Shown: in pieces, positions 16,124 to 25,763 of the stretch
Layout of the letters: every line of letters begins with the position of its first letter
How positions within the stretch are numbered: position 1 is the stretch's first letter
Assembly (NCBI GenBank): GCA_051861205.1
Contig: JBHYDC010000012.1
Location: 1-64,000, forward strand
DNA: 64,000 nucleotides
Source of the DNA: JBHYDC01 sp051861205
GTDB lineage: Bacteria > Pseudomonadota > Alphaproteobacteria > Rhizobiales > Pleomorphomonadaceae
Direction: 5' to 3'
The notes under the pieces: generated by a model
What the model was told of the DNA's origin: nothing
Databases searched by the model: none
Seen by the model: only the letters and a program-made list of their open reading frames with translations
Program-made: the position numbers and the translations under genes

Positions 16124-18085
16124 ATGATGATCCACGTGACCTTCCCAGACGGTTCCATTCGCGAATTCGAGCCCGGCACGACGGGTCGCGCCATCGCGGA
16201 GGGGATTTCCAAGTCGCTTGCCAAGAAGGCGGTGGCGATGGCGCTTAACGGCACGCTGGCGGATCTCTCCGACCCCATCACCGCCGACGCGCGGCTTGAG
16301 ATCGTGACGCGCGATGATGCCCGCGCACTGGAACTTATCCGCCACGACGCGGCGCATGTGATGGCCGAGGCGGTGCAGGAGCTGTTTCCGGGCACGCAGG
16401 TGACCATCGGCCCGGTGATCGAGAACGGCTTTTACTACGACTTCTTCCGTCCGGAAGGGCCGTTTACGCCCGAGGATCTGCCCAAGATCGAGGCGAAGAT
16501 GCGCGAGATCATCGCGCGCGACCGGCCGTTCACCAAGGACGTGTGGACCCGCGACGAGGCCAAGGACTTCTTCGCCAAGCGCGGCGAAGGCTTCAAGATG
16601 GAGCTGATCGACGCCATCCCGGAAGGGCAGGATCTGAAGATCTACCGGCAGGGCGACTGGCTGGACCTGTGCCGGGGGCCGCACATGACCTCCACGGGCA
16701 AAATCGGCAATGCTTTCAAGCTTATGAAGGTGGCCGGAGCCTATTGGCGCGGCGATTCGAACCGCGAGATGCTGACGCGCATTTATGCGACCGCGTGGCA
16801 TGATCAGGCCGAACTCGACGCCTATCTCCACATGCTGGAGGAGGCCGAAAAGCGCGACCATCGGCGGCTCGGGCGCGAGATGGATCTCTTCCATTTCCAG
16901 GAGGAGGGGCCGGGCGTCGTATTCTGGCACGGCAAGGGCTGGACGATTTTCCAGGAACTCGTTGCCTATATGCGCCGCCGGCTGCGCGGCGATTACCAGG
17001 AGGTGAACGCCCCGCAGGTTCTGGACAAGAGCCTGTGGGAGATTTCCGGGCATTGGGGCTGGTATCGCGAGAATATGTTTGGCGTGAAATCAGCCGGAGA
17101 CGACACCGAAGACGAGCGGCTGTTCGCGCTGAAACCGATGAACTGTCCCGGCCATGTGCAGATCTTCAAGCACGGGCTGAAAAGCTATCGCGAGCTGCCG
17201 CTGCGCATGGCGGAATTCGGCATGGTGCACCGCTATGAGCCGTCCGGCGCGATGCATGGGTTGATGCGCGTGCGCGGGTTCACGCAGGACGATGCGCACA
17301 TCTTCTGCACCGAAGAGCAGATGGCAGCCGAATGCCACAAGATCAACGACTTGATCCTGTCCGTCTATGAAGACTTCGGCTTCAAGGAAGTCGTTGTGAA
17401 ACTCTCAACCCGGCCGGAAAAGCGCGTCGGGTCCGACGAGCTTTGGGATCATGCCGAAGAGGTGATGACGCGCGTTCTCGGCGAGATCGCGGAGACTTCG
17501 GGCGGGCGCATCAAGACCGGCATCAACCCGGGGGAGGGCGCGTTCTACGGTCCGAAGTTTGAGTATACCTTGCGCGACGCGATCGGCCGGGAATGGCAGT
17601 GCGGTACCACGCAGGTGGACTTCAACCTGCCCGCCCGCTTCGGCGCCTTCTACGTGGACAAGGACGGCGAGAAGAAGACGCCCGTGATGATCCACCGCGC
17701 GATCTGCGGCTCGATGGAACGGTTCCTCGGCATTCTCATCGAGAACTACGCCGGCCACTTCCCGCTCTGGCTGGCGCCGACCCAAGTCATTGTGGCTACG
17801 ATCACCTCCGACGCTGATTCTTATGCGCAGGACGTCTATGAGGCCCTGCGAAAGGCCGGCGTGCGGGCCGAAGTTGATCTTCGCAACGAGAAGATCAACT
17901 ATAAGGTCCGCGAACACAGCCACGCAAAAGTGCCGCTGATCTTCGTCTGCGGCAAGCGCGAGGCGGAAGAATCAACCGTAAACGTCCGCCGCCTCGGCAG
18001 CCAGCATCCGACCGGGATGACGCTAGGCGAGGCGATGGAGATGGTGAAGAGCGAGATGGTGCCGCCGGATTTGCGGCGGGGGTGA
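16124..18085 (+). CDS. thrS: Threonyl-tRNA synthetase
   Basis: A 653-residue class II synthetase. Domains in order: TGS (1-64), editing domain with the HxxxH pair H74/H78, catalytic core with MNCPGHVQIFKH carrying the zinc cysteine, and the C-terminal anticodon-binding domain from about 550. It charges tRNA-Thr and edits mischarged serine. ATG 16124 is preceded by AGGAGA; a second ATG follows directly. The long open frame upstream of it is antisense to the MFS gene and not coding. Monocistronic, with a hairpin after the stop. Confidence 0.98.
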   Translation: MMIHVTFPDGSIREFEPGTTGRAIAEGISKSLAKKAVAMALNGTLADLSDPITADARLEIVTRDDARALELIRHDAAHVMAEAVQELFPGTQVTIGPVIENGFYYDFFRPEGPFTPEDLPKIEAKMREIIARDRPFTKDVWTRDEAKDFFAKRGEGFKMELIDAIPEGQDLKIYRQGDWLDLCRGPHMTSTGKIGNAFKLMKVAGAYWRGDSNREMLTRIYATAWHDQAELDAYLHMLEEAEKRDHRRLGREMDLFHFQEEGPGVVFWHGKGWTIFQELVAYMRRRLRGDYQEVNAPQVLDKSLWEISGHWGWYRENMFGVKSAGDDTEDERLFALKPMNCPGHVQIFKHGLKSYRELPLRMAEFGMVHRYEPSGAMHGLMRVRGFTQDDAHIFCTEEQMAAECHKINDLILSVYEDFGFKEVVVKLSTRPEKRVGSDELWDHAEEVMTRVLGEIAETSGGRIKTGINPGEGAFYGPKFEYTLRDAIGREWQCGTTQVDFNLPARFGAFYVDKDGEKKTPVMIHRAICGSMERFLGILIENYAGHFPLWLAPTQVIVATITSDADSYAQDVYEALRKAGVRAEVDLRNEKINYKVREHSHAKVPLIFVCGKREAEESTVNVRRLGSQHPTGMTLGEAMEMVKSEMVPPDLRRG

Positions 18086-18104
18086 GCTGTGGCGATGACG
18101 GAGC

Positions 18105-18126
18105 GGGCGCTTGACCGCTAGCGCCC
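18105..18126. terminator. Hairpin between convergent thrS and chemoreceptor genes
   Basis: GGGCGC (18105-18110) and GCGCCC (18121-18126) form a 6-bp stem with a 10-nt loop in the 48-bp gap between two convergent genes. No U-tract follows on either strand, so it is only a possible bidirectional terminator. Confidence 0.35.
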
Positions 18127-18133
18127 AGCCCAC

Positions 18134-19813
18134 TCATCCCGCCTTCAACCCCTCCACAAACGTCGAAACCTCGCGTTTCAGCACGTTCGAGCGGTCGGCT
18201 AGGGTGCGGGATAGGGTTTCGAGTTGGGCAGAGGCTTCGCCTGTCATTTCGGCGACGGTACCGACGCCGGCGATGTGCTGGGTTACTTCGGTGGTTCCGG
18301 CGGAGGCGCGCTGGGTGTTGACGGCGATTTCGGCTGTGGCCGCGCCCTGTTCGGTCACCGCGCCCGCGATCGACTGAGCAACTTCCCGGATCGATTCTAT
18401 CGTCGTGACGATCTTTGCGATGGATGACACCGTGGTCGATGTCGCCGACTGGATCTCGGACACCTTGGCGGCTATTTCGCCGGTGGCTTTGGCGGTCTGC
18501 GAGGCCAAGTCCTTCACCTCGGCGGCGACGACGGCGAATCCCCGGCCGGCTTCTCCGGCGCGGGCGGCTTCGATGGTGGCGTTGAGCGCGAGGAGGTTGG
18601 TCTGCGAGGCGATCGAGCTGATGAGGTCGACGACTTGCCCGATCGTTTCGGCCGCCTTGGCAAGCTCGCCGATATGGCGGCTCACGGCCGCCGCTTCGTC
18701 GGACGCGTCGGCCGCGATGGTTGCGGACCGCGAGACCTGCACGTTGATCTCTTGGATCGACGAGGTCAGTTCCTCCGCCCCGGTCGCGACCACTTGAACG
18801 CCGGCGGAGGCGGCTTCCGCAGCGCCCGCCACGGAATTGGCCTGCCGGGATGTTTCCTCGGCTGATGACGAAAGGTTGCGCGCGGCGGTCGCCACCTCGG
18901 CCGAGGTTTGCACGAAGTCGCCGGCTAGGCCCTCCATGCGGTTCATGAAGGTTTCGGCGGCGTCAGCGCGCTGCTTGGCGACCTCGGCGGCGGCCAGGGT
19001 CTCGGCTTCCCGCAGGTTGCGGTTCTGCTCGTTTTCGCTGAGCGCATCCCGGAATCTGACCAAAGCGCGAGCCATGTCGCCGATTTCATTGTGGAGTTTG
19101 GCTTGCACGATGGGGGTCGTCAGATCGCCTCCGGCAACGCCGCGCATCGCTTGGGTCAGTCGCTGAAGCGGCCGGATCAAACCGACGATCGTGAACGCCA
19201 AACTGCCGACCGCGATCAGCACGCCAGCGCCGATGATGATCCACGAGACCATCGATCCGAAAGCATAGTTCGTCGCGCCATCGACAACCGCTTCGCTCGC
19301 AGCGTCATCGGCTCTTTTAATCTCGGCCGTCAGCACGTCCAGCGCTTTGTTGAAGGCAATGAGATTGGGGCCGTTGTAGGCCGTCATGAACATGTCCACG
19401 CCTTCGGAAAGCCCCTTTGCCAGCAACGCGCGCTCGGCCTCTAGATACGTTTCGTAGTTTTGCCGGAAGGTTTGAAGAGCGGGCTGGAATTCCGGTTCGT
19501 CGGCAACCTCATGTTCCCATCTCGACAGCATGGCGGCTTGCTCGCTCGTCAATGCGTCAGTGTCGGTCGCCAGCTTTGCGGCCTGCGTAGGGTCGCTCGT
19601 CATCACGCTGCGAATGTCGAGCAGCCGCCGCCGAAGGGTCGTGAAACGGACGTCGGCCAGAACGTTAACGAGCGGCAACTGTTGCTCGCCAACCTCGATC
19701 AGATCGGCATTGATGGTTTCCAGCCCGCGATTGGCCGTGAAACTCAAGACGGCGATCACAATCATCTGCAGAAAGGCTGTGGCTAGCAGCGCCTGTTTAA
19801 TCGTCAAGCGCAT
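18134..19813 (-). CDS. Methyl-accepting chemotaxis protein with periplasmic sensor domain
   Basis: A 559-residue chemoreceptor. An N-terminal helix (8-29) is followed by a helical periplasmic domain of about 155 residues, of four-helix-bundle type by pattern. A second helix (about 188-212), a HAMP domain with a family-like RPLQRLTQAMRGVAGGDL, and a long cytoplasmic signalling coil follow. The hairpin tip contains the conserved block ASQTNLLALNATIEAARAGE, which contacts CheA and CheW. The ligand is not evident. GGAGG lies 12 nt before ATG 19813. No che genes are nearby, so it is an orphan receptor. Confidence 0.93.
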   Translation of the reverse strand: MRLTIKQALLATAFLQMIVIAVLSFTANRGLETINADLIEVGEQQLPLVNVLADVRFTTLRRRLLDIRSVMTSDPTQAAKLATDTDALTSEQAAMLSRWEHEVADEPEFQPALQTFRQNYETYLEAERALLAKGLSEGVDMFMTAYNGPNLIAFNKALDVLTAEIKRADDAASEAVVDGATNYAFGSMVSWIIIGAGVLIAVGSLAFTIVGLIRPLQRLTQAMRGVAGGDLTTPIVQAKLHNEIGDMARALVRFRDALSENEQNRNLREAETLAAAEVAKQRADAAETFMNRMEGLAGDFVQTSAEVATAARNLSSSAEETSRQANSVAGAAEAASAGVQVVATGAEELTSSIQEINVQVSRSATIAADASDEAAAVSRHIGELAKAAETIGQVVDLISSIASQTNLLALNATIEAARAGEAGRGFAVVAAEVKDLASQTAKATGEIAAKVSEIQSATSTTVSSIAKIVTTIESIREVAQSIAGAVTEQGAATAEIAVNTQRASAGTTEVTQHIAGVGTVAEMTGEASAQLETLSRTLADRSNVLKREVSTFVEGLKAG

Positions 19814-20074
19814 GATGGCCACCCGCCTCCTTGTATTACGATATTCGCAACTGTCGGCTTGTATGTTTAATGAAGCGTGAACGGCGGGGATGCGCTTTAG
19901 TATGGGCGACCGTTTTCGCGACCGCTGTGGTGAATTGATGCGCGGCGGATGTGTTGCGCCGAGGCGAAGGGCGGCCAGCTCAACGGGGCGGCAACCCAGC
20001 CGGTTCTTGTATTTCGGCCAATTCCATTGGAAAGGAACAGGCCATAAGAATGGCAGAATTGGATTGAGGCGCCC

Positions 20075-22162
20075 ATGAACCCTCCGCTCTCGCCCCGCAT
20101 CGCCCATTCGGTTTGCCCGCACGACTGTCCATCCGCTTGCGCGCTGGATGTCGAGCTTCTTCCCGACGGGCGCATCGGGCGGGTTCGGGGCGCAGAGGAG
20201 AACGCCTACACGGCCGGCGTCATTTGCGCGAAGGTCGCGCGCTATTCCGAGCGGGTGCACCACCCCGACCGGCTGACGCAGCCGCTCTTGCGCGTTGGGG
20301 CGAAGGGGGAGGGCCGGTTCGCGCCCATCTCTTGGACCGAGGCGTTGGACCGGGTGGCCGAGGCGTTTCTATCCGCCGAGACCCGGTTCGGGGCAGAGGC
20401 GGTTTGGCCCTATTACTATGCCGGCACGATGGGTCTGGTTCAACGCGACGGCATCTTGCGGCTCGGCCACGTAAAGCGCTATTCGCGCATGTTCGACACG
20501 ATCTGCACCAACCCGGCGTGGACCGGCTGGATTGCCGGAACGGGGCGGCTTGCCGGCGTCGATCCGCGCGAGATGGCGGTGTCGGACTGTGTGGTGATCT
20601 GGGGCACCAACGCGGTTGCAACGCAGGTGAATGTCATGACCCACGCGATCAAGGCCCGCAAAACGCGCGGTGCCAAGATCGTGGTCGTCGACGTCTATGA
20701 GACGGAAACCGTGCGCCAAGCCGACCTCGGGCTGGTGATCCGGCCGGGCACGGATGCCGCGCTCGCCTGCGCGGTCATGCATGTGGCGTTCCGCGACGGC
20801 TATGCCGACCGGGCTTATATGGCCGAATTCGCCGACGCGCCGGAAGAGCTTGAGGCGCATCTCGCCTCACGTGGTCCGGTTTGGGCGGCTGGCATCACGG
20901 GGCTGGAGGTTGCAGAGATCGAGGCCTTCGCAAAGCTTGTCGGCACCACGCCGCGCAGCTTCTTCCGGCTCGGATACGGCTTCACGCGCTCGCGCAACGG
21001 TACGGTTTCGATGCATGCGGCATCCTCGATCGCGACGGTACTTGGCTCGTGGAAGCATGAGGGCGGCGGGGCGTTCCACAACAACGGAGCGATCTACCGG
21101 CTGAACAAGACGATGATCGAGGGCACCGACCGGCTCGACCGGACGACGCGCCAACTCGATCAATCGCGCATCGGGGCGGTTCTGACCAGCGAGGCCGAAG
21201 CACTTCAGGGTGGGCCGCCCGTCATGGCCATGTTGATCCAGAACACCAATCCGATGTCGGTGGCGCCGGAGCAGGCCAAGGTTCGCGCGGGATTTGCGCG
21301 CGAGGACCTTTTCACCTGCGTCCACGAGCAGTTCATGACCGAAACGGCCAAGATGGCCGATATCGTGTTGCCTGCCACGATGTTCCTGGAGCACGACGAT
21401 ATCTACAAGGGCGGCGGCCACCAGTATATCCTGTTCGGCCCGAAGCTCATCGATGCGCCGGGGGAGGCGCGCGAGAATCATTTCGTGCACGCCGAACTCG
21501 CCCGCCGCCTCGGTGCGGAGCATCGCGGGTTTGGCATGACCCCGCGCGAGCATGTGGATTGGATGCTTAAGGCGTCTGGCTGGGGCAGTCTCGACACTTT
21601 GGAAAAGAACCGCTGGATCGACGCGCAGCCGCCGTTCGAACAGGCGCATTTCCTCAAAGGTTTCGCCTATCCCGACGGCAAATTCCGCTTCAAGCCGGAT
21701 TGGGCCAAGGTGAAGGCGGCGAACATGGGGCCGATGGGGCCGTGGGAGGATATGCCGGCGCTGCCCGACTTCTGGCCGGTGATCGAGGCGGCCGACGAAA
21801 CGCATCCGTTCCGCTTGGTCACTGCGCCAGCCCGCTCGTTCCTGAACTCCACCTTTGTTGAAACTCGATCGTCGCTGAAGCGCGAGGGCCGGCCGACGGT
21901 GCGCATCCATAGTCAAGACGCGGCGCGGATGGGCATTGCGGACGGTGAACTCGTCGCGCTCGGCAACGCGCGCGGCAAGGTCATGCTGCACGCTGTGCTG
22001 TTCGACGGGGTAAAGCCGGGGGTGCTGATCGCGGAGGGCATCTGGCCGAACGCCGCGCACGCCGGCGGCGTGGGCATCAACACGCTGATCGGGAGCGATC
22101 AGGTCGCACCCTTTGGAGGCGCGGCCTTTCATGATGCGAAGGTTTGGCTGGCGAAAGCCTAA
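20075..22162 (+). CDS. Molybdopterin oxidoreductase with one [4Fe-4S] cluster
   Basis: A 695-residue member of the DMSO reductase superfamily. The N-terminal cluster motif C14-x3-C18-x3-C22, with a fourth Cys in GVICAK near residue 51, binds [4Fe-4S]. The molybdopterin-guanine-dinucleotide binding regions follow, and the C-terminal molydopterin-binding domain starts at about 570. There is no Tat signal, so it acts in the cytoplasm. The CxxxCxxxC spacing and length resemble the thiosulfate/polysulfide-reductase-like and biotin sulfoxide-type clades. The substrate is unknown. No electron-transfer or membrane-anchor subunit is adjacent, so its partner must be encoded elsewhere. Confidence 0.88.
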   Translation: MNPPLSPRIAHSVCPHDCPSACALDVELLPDGRIGRVRGAEENAYTAGVICAKVARYSERVHHPDRLTQPLLRVGAKGEGRFAPISWTEALDRVAEAFLSAETRFGAEAVWPYYYAGTMGLVQRDGILRLGHVKRYSRMFDTICTNPAWTGWIAGTGRLAGVDPREMAVSDCVVIWGTNAVATQVNVMTHAIKARKTRGAKIVVVDVYETETVRQADLGLVIRPGTDAALACAVMHVAFRDGYADRAYMAEFADAPEELEAHLASRGPVWAAGITGLEVAEIEAFAKLVGTTPRSFFRLGYGFTRSRNGTVSMHAASSIATVLGSWKHEGGGAFHNNGAIYRLNKTMIEGTDRLDRTTRQLDQSRIGAVLTSEAEALQGGPPVMAMLIQNTNPMSVAPEQAKVRAGFAREDLFTCVHEQFMTETAKMADIVLPATMFLEHDDIYKGGGHQYILFGPKLIDAPGEARENHFVHAELARRLGAEHRGFGMTPREHVDWMLKASGWGSLDTLEKNRWIDAQPPFEQAHFLKGFAYPDGKFRFKPDWAKVKAANMGPMGPWEDMPALPDFWPVIEAADETHPFRLVTAPARSFLNSTFVETRSSLKREGRPTVRIHSQDAARMGIADGELVALGNARGKVMLHAVLFDGVKPGVLIAEGIWPNAAHAGGVGINTLIGSDQVAPFGGAAFHDAKVWLAKA

Positions 22163-22237
22163 CCTCAGGCCCAAAGAGTTTCCCGCCTAGGGAAGCCGCT
22201 TGGCGGACGGGGAGGCCCTCTTTGGAGATTGCTTTTT

Positions 22238-22268
22238 GAGGCGAGCCCCGACGAACGGGGCTCGCCTC
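22238..22268. terminator. Strong hairpin between convergent genes
   Basis: A perfect 12-bp stem (22238-22249 with 22257-22268, arm GAGGCGAGCCCC) closes a 7-nt loop. It lies between the molybdopterin oxidoreductase and the SbtA-type permease, which converge. There is no long U-tract on either side, but the stem is strong enough to block readthrough or protect both 3' ends. Confidence 0.6.
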
Positions 22269-22297
22269 TTGGCTTCAGCGAGTCCTCTGCCGAGACC

Positions 22298-23272
22298 TCA
22301 AAGACCCTGCCAGAAGGCAGCCATTTGCCAAACGATCGGAACGCCTGCCAGCACCATGAACGGGAATGTGATGCCGAGCGAGGAGGTGAGATAGATTGAC
22401 GGGTTGGCTTCAGGGAAAGTGGCGCGCACGGCGGCGGGCGCATCGATGTAGCTGGCCGAGGCCGCGACCGCGCCGAGCACGAATGCGGATCCCATCGGCA
22501 ACCCTACGAAAGTTGCAAGTCCGGTCACCACGAACCCGTTGATCATCGGCATGATGAGGCCGAATGCCAGCATCCGCCCGCCGACCTTGGCAAACCCCTT
22601 GAGGTGACGTCCGGCTGTCATACCCATTTCCAGAAGGAAGAGTACCAGAACGCCGCGGAAGAGATCGACAAAGAAGGGTTCGACTTTGGCGAAGTTAGCC
22701 TCGCCGGACGCAGCCCCGATGATAAGGCCGCCGACCAGAAGAAGAAGCCCGCGCCCCCGCAGTGTTTCCATGAGAATGGAAGAAAGTCGGCCGCCGCCTT
22801 CACCATTGGCGCGCGAAAGCGCCAGCCGTCCGTAGAACAGGGCGACGAGAATTCCCAGTTCCATCAAGGCGACAAGACCGGTGATGTATCCCTCCATCGG
22901 GGTGCCGACGCTCTCGCCGTAGGACCGGGCCACCACGAAGGTGACGGACGACACCGATCCATACAGAGCTGCCAGACCGGCGGCGTCCACTATGCTGAGC
23001 CTCACGACGAAGCGGCCGACGAGAAAGGCTAAAAGCGGGATCAGAACCACGGCCAATGCCGTTACCGCCACAGCGCCGCCGATGTTGCTCAAATCGGCCG
23101 TGGCTAGTTCGCGCCCGCCTTGCAGGCCGATCGAGAACAGCAGGAAAATCGCAAAGATGCGGATCACCGGTTCGGGAATTTCCAGATCGGACCTGATCAG
23201 CGTTGCGAATATGCCCAGAAGAAACGCAAGCGTGATCGGTGAGATCAGGTTTTCAATGAGGATGCCGTCCAT
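22298..23272 (-). CDS. SbtA-type sodium-dependent bicarbonate permease family (DUF897)
   Basis: A 324-residue membrane protein with about ten helices. Blocks such as LISPITLAFLLGIFATLIRSDLEIP and YGSVSSVTFV match the SbtA/DUF897 family, known from cyanobacteria as Na+-dependent bicarbonate importers. The cytoplasmic loop after the fifth helix is short. The usual regulatory SbtB (PII-like) gene is not adjacent. Instead a LysR gene is divergently transcribed 105 bp away. GAGGT lies at a good distance before ATG 23272. In a heterotroph the substrate may be bicarbonate or another small anion; this is not settled by sequence. Confidence 0.85.
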   Translation of the reverse strand: MDGILIENLISPITLAFLLGIFATLIRSDLEIPEPVIRIFAIFLLFSIGLQGGRELATADLSNIGGAVAVTALAVVLIPLLAFLVGRFVVRLSIVDAAGLAALYGSVSSVTFVVARSYGESVGTPMEGYITGLVALMELGILVALFYGRLALSRANGEGGGRLSSILMETLRGRGLLLLVGGLIIGAASGEANFAKVEPFFVDLFRGVLVLFLLEMGMTAGRHLKGFAKVGGRMLAFGLIMPMINGFVVTGLATFVGLPMGSAFVLGAVAASASYIDAPAAVRATFPEANPSIYLTSSLGITFPFMVLAGVPIVWQMAAFWQGL

Positions 23273-23346
23273 TTTGACCTCGTAAGTTGATGATGGGGCC
23301 CTTCTGCATGACGGCGATTGAAAAGAGAAACGCGAAGTCCTTATGA

Positions 23347-23367
23347 TATTAATCGGCAAAACTGATA
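23347..23367. promoter_or_regulatory. Possible LysR binding site in the sbtA-lysR divergent promoter
   Basis: TAT at 23347-23349 and ATA at 23365-23367 flank an imperfect inverted repeat (TATTAA and CTGATA arms, four of six positions symmetric). The size and AT-rich edges fit a LysR-type operator. It lies 10 bp before the regulator's start, suitable for autorepression. Confidence 0.35.
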
Positions 23368-23377
23368 GGTCCGTCAT

Positions 23378-24238
23378 ATGCACGATATTGATACCGCAGT
23401 GCTCCGCACCTTTGTGCTGCTCGCGCAGACGGGTAGCTTTTCGCGCACCGGGGCGCTGATCGGTCGCTCGCAGTCGGCGGTGTCAGGGCAGATCCGCAAG
23501 CTGGAACAGGTCTTCGACCGCATTCTCGTAGAGCGGGATACCCGAAATGTACGCCTCACGCCGGACGGAGAACGGCTCCTTGTCCATGCCAAGCTCATGG
23601 TCGCTCAGGCCGATGCGATGCTGGCGCGCTTCCGGGCCGCCGAGATCGCCGGCGAGGTCCGCTTCGGCAGTCCGGAAGATTTCGCCTCGACCTATTTACC
23701 TGATATTCTTGGAGTTTTTGCGTCTGCCCACCCGGCGGTGGAGTTGCATGTGATCTGCCAATTGACCCTGCCGCTGGTCGAGGAGTTCGAGGCCGGGCGG
23801 CAGGACTTGATCATTGTGAAGCAAGATCCCGAGCAGCGATATGCTGGGTCGAGGCCCTTGTGGAAGGAGAGGCTCGTCTGGGTCGCAGCGCCCGCAGTCC
23901 AGGCCGACTTTGGAAAAGCACGGACACGTCGAAGCCTACACTTGATCCTGAGCCCCGCGCCTTGTGTCTATCGGAGCCGCGCCACCGGCGCGCTAGATGC
24001 GGAGGGTGTGCCGTGGACCAGCGTTTTCACGTCGCCGTCTTTTGCAGGACAAGCTGCGGCAGTTCGTGCCGGACTTGGCTATGCTGTCATGCCGCAGGCC
24101 ATGGTTCCTGCCGACTTGGCGGTGCTGAACGGTTGGCCCGAACTGATTGAGGTGGAAATTGCGCTCCTGGGTCAGGCCCGCTTGCCGCCAGCGGCAGCGG
24201 CGCTGGCGGAGTTCATTGCAGAACGGGTGACGCGTTGA
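23378..24238 (+). CDS. LysR family transcriptional regulator
   Basis: A 286-residue LysR-type regulator. The N-terminal winged helix (residues 5-63) contains GSFSRTGALIGRSQSAVSGQ as recognition region. The C-terminal co-inducer-binding domain follows from about 92 (GEVRFGSPEDFA). It is divergent from the SbtA-type permease gene with 105 bp between starts, the classic arrangement of a LysR protein with its target. The co-inducer is unknown. Its GC content and codon use look like those of neighbours. Confidence 0.92.
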   Translation: MHDIDTAVLRTFVLLAQTGSFSRTGALIGRSQSAVSGQIRKLEQVFDRILVERDTRNVRLTPDGERLLVHAKLMVAQADAMLARFRAAEIAGEVRFGSPEDFASTYLPDILGVFASAHPAVELHVICQLTLPLVEEFEAGRQDLIIVKQDPEQRYAGSRPLWKERLVWVAAPAVQADFGKARTRRSLHLILSPAPCVYRSRATGALDAEGVPWTSVFTSPSFAGQAAAVRAGLGYAVMPQAMVPADLAVLNGWPELIEVEIALLGQARLPPAAAALAEFIAERVTR

Positions 24239-24308
24239 TCGGTGAGCCGCCAACGCTCACTCAAGCGACTGATTTCGCTCGGTTTAAACCGGCGATCAGA
24301 TGCTCGGC

Positions 24309-25763
24309 TCAGGCCGCGATGGAGCGAATGAAGTCCGCGATGCGGGTTTCCAGGGTGGCGGCTGTTTTGCCGAGTTCGGCTGCGGCGTTGCGCACGTCGG
24401 TCGCCGAATTGTTGGTCTGGCGGCTGTCGTCGTCGGCACGGCGGGAGATTTCGGCGACCGCGCCGGTTCCGTTCGCGGCATCCTGGACGCTGCGGGAAAT
24501 CTCGCTCGTGACGGCCTGCTGCTGTTCCATGGCGGTGGTGATGGAGTTGGCGTAGCGGGCCACGTCTTCGATCTTCATGGCTACGCCCTGGATTTCGCCC
24601 ACGGCCTTCTTGGTGGAATCGGCGATAGCGGAGATGCGCTGGCCGATGTCTTCGGTGGCCTTGGTCGTCTGGTTCGCAAGGTTCTTCACCTCGGCGGCGA
24701 CGACGGCAAAGCCCCGCCCCATTTCGCCGGCACGCGCCGCTTCAATGGTGGCGTTGAGGGCGAGCAGGTTGGTCTGCGCCGCGATATCCTGGATGATGTT
24801 CACGACTTCGCCGATCCTCTCGGCTTCGGCGGCGAGGATCGCCACGCTGTCGGTTGTGGCGAGCACGGTTTCCTTGGCCTCGTCGACAACCTGCTTGGTG
24901 CGGACCACGTTGCTGTTCATTTCCGTGATGGAGTTCGACATTTCCTCCGTCGCGGCCGCCACGCTTTGAACATTGCGTGAGGCATCGGCCGAACGGGCGG
25001 CGGCATCGCCGGCGCTGCTGGAGGCGCTTTTGGCGATGGTGGTGAGGCGTTCGGCGGTGCCGGACATGCGCTCGGCTTCGCCCTTCATGCGGGTGATCAG
25101 CGTTTCGACTTCGAAACGGAACCCGGCGACGGCCTCTTGAACCGCCTTGCGATGGGAGACTTCCTGAGCCGCGGCTGCGGACTGGTGGGAGGCGAGACTG
25201 TCGGCCTGTGCAGTGGCCGCCTTGGCCTCATTCTGCGCGCTATCGGCTGCGGAATGGAAGGTTTCCATCTTGAACGTGACCCAGCACAAGACGCCCGTCT
25301 GGATCACCACCACGACCGCGTGAATGACGACGCGGATAAAGTCGGCGCCCTGCGGGAACACGGCGGCGGGGATCGCGAAGTTCAGCACGAGATGATGCAC
25401 TGCGGTGACAGCCGCGCCCGCCACGATCGCGCGCCAGTCCGACCAACCGGTCATGATCGCCAGCGCGGCGAAGAAGTACATGTGCATGTCCATCTGGTAG
25501 GGGTGGCCCGAAAAGGCGAACACCAGCAGAGCGACCAACGCGACCAACGCCATCGACGTGACGATGCGCGTGGATGCGCCTACTTTGTCGCGCCACCAAG
25601 TGATAGTTGCCCCGGCGGCCACGGCGGCGGCGCCAAGCGTTGCCGTCAGCGGCGACACGGTGCCCACCAGCAGCGAGCAGACCGCGATCAGACCCACGTT
25701 CAACCACAGGAAGGCGATCAATCCGTTTCCGAAGCGCAGGCGCAGGCTATCGAGGCCGTTCAT
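24309..25763 (-). CDS. Methyl-accepting chemotaxis protein with multi-helix membrane sensor
   Basis: A 484-residue chemoreceptor without a periplasmic loop domain. The first ~180 residues form about six membrane helices. The cytoplasmic part has a linker and the conserved signalling tip AAQTNLLALNATIEAARAGE near residue 350. It probably senses a membrane-soluble or energy-related signal, as other receptors of this architecture do. The start ATG overlaps the stop codon of an upstream small gene by one base, so translation is coupled. AAGGA precedes the start. The unusual membrane architecture distinguishes it from the receptor at 18.1 kb. Confidence 0.9.
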   Translation of the reverse strand: MNGLDSLRLRFGNGLIAFLWLNVGLIAVCSLLVGTVSPLTATLGAAAVAAGATITWWRDKVGASTRIVTSMALVALVALLVFAFSGHPYQMDMHMYFFAALAIMTGWSDWRAIVAGAAVTAVHHLVLNFAIPAAVFPQGADFIRVVIHAVVVVIQTGVLCWVTFKMETFHSAADSAQNEAKAATAQADSLASHQSAAAAQEVSHRKAVQEAVAGFRFEVETLITRMKGEAERMSGTAERLTTIAKSASSSAGDAAARSADASRNVQSVAAATEEMSNSITEMNSNVVRTKQVVDEAKETVLATTDSVAILAAEAERIGEVVNIIQDIAAQTNLLALNATIEAARAGEMGRGFAVVAAEVKNLANQTTKATEDIGQRISAIADSTKKAVGEIQGVAMKIEDVARYANSITTAMEQQQAVTSEISRSVQDAANGTGAVAEISRRADDDSRQTNNSATDVRNAAAELGKTAATLETRIADFIRSIAA

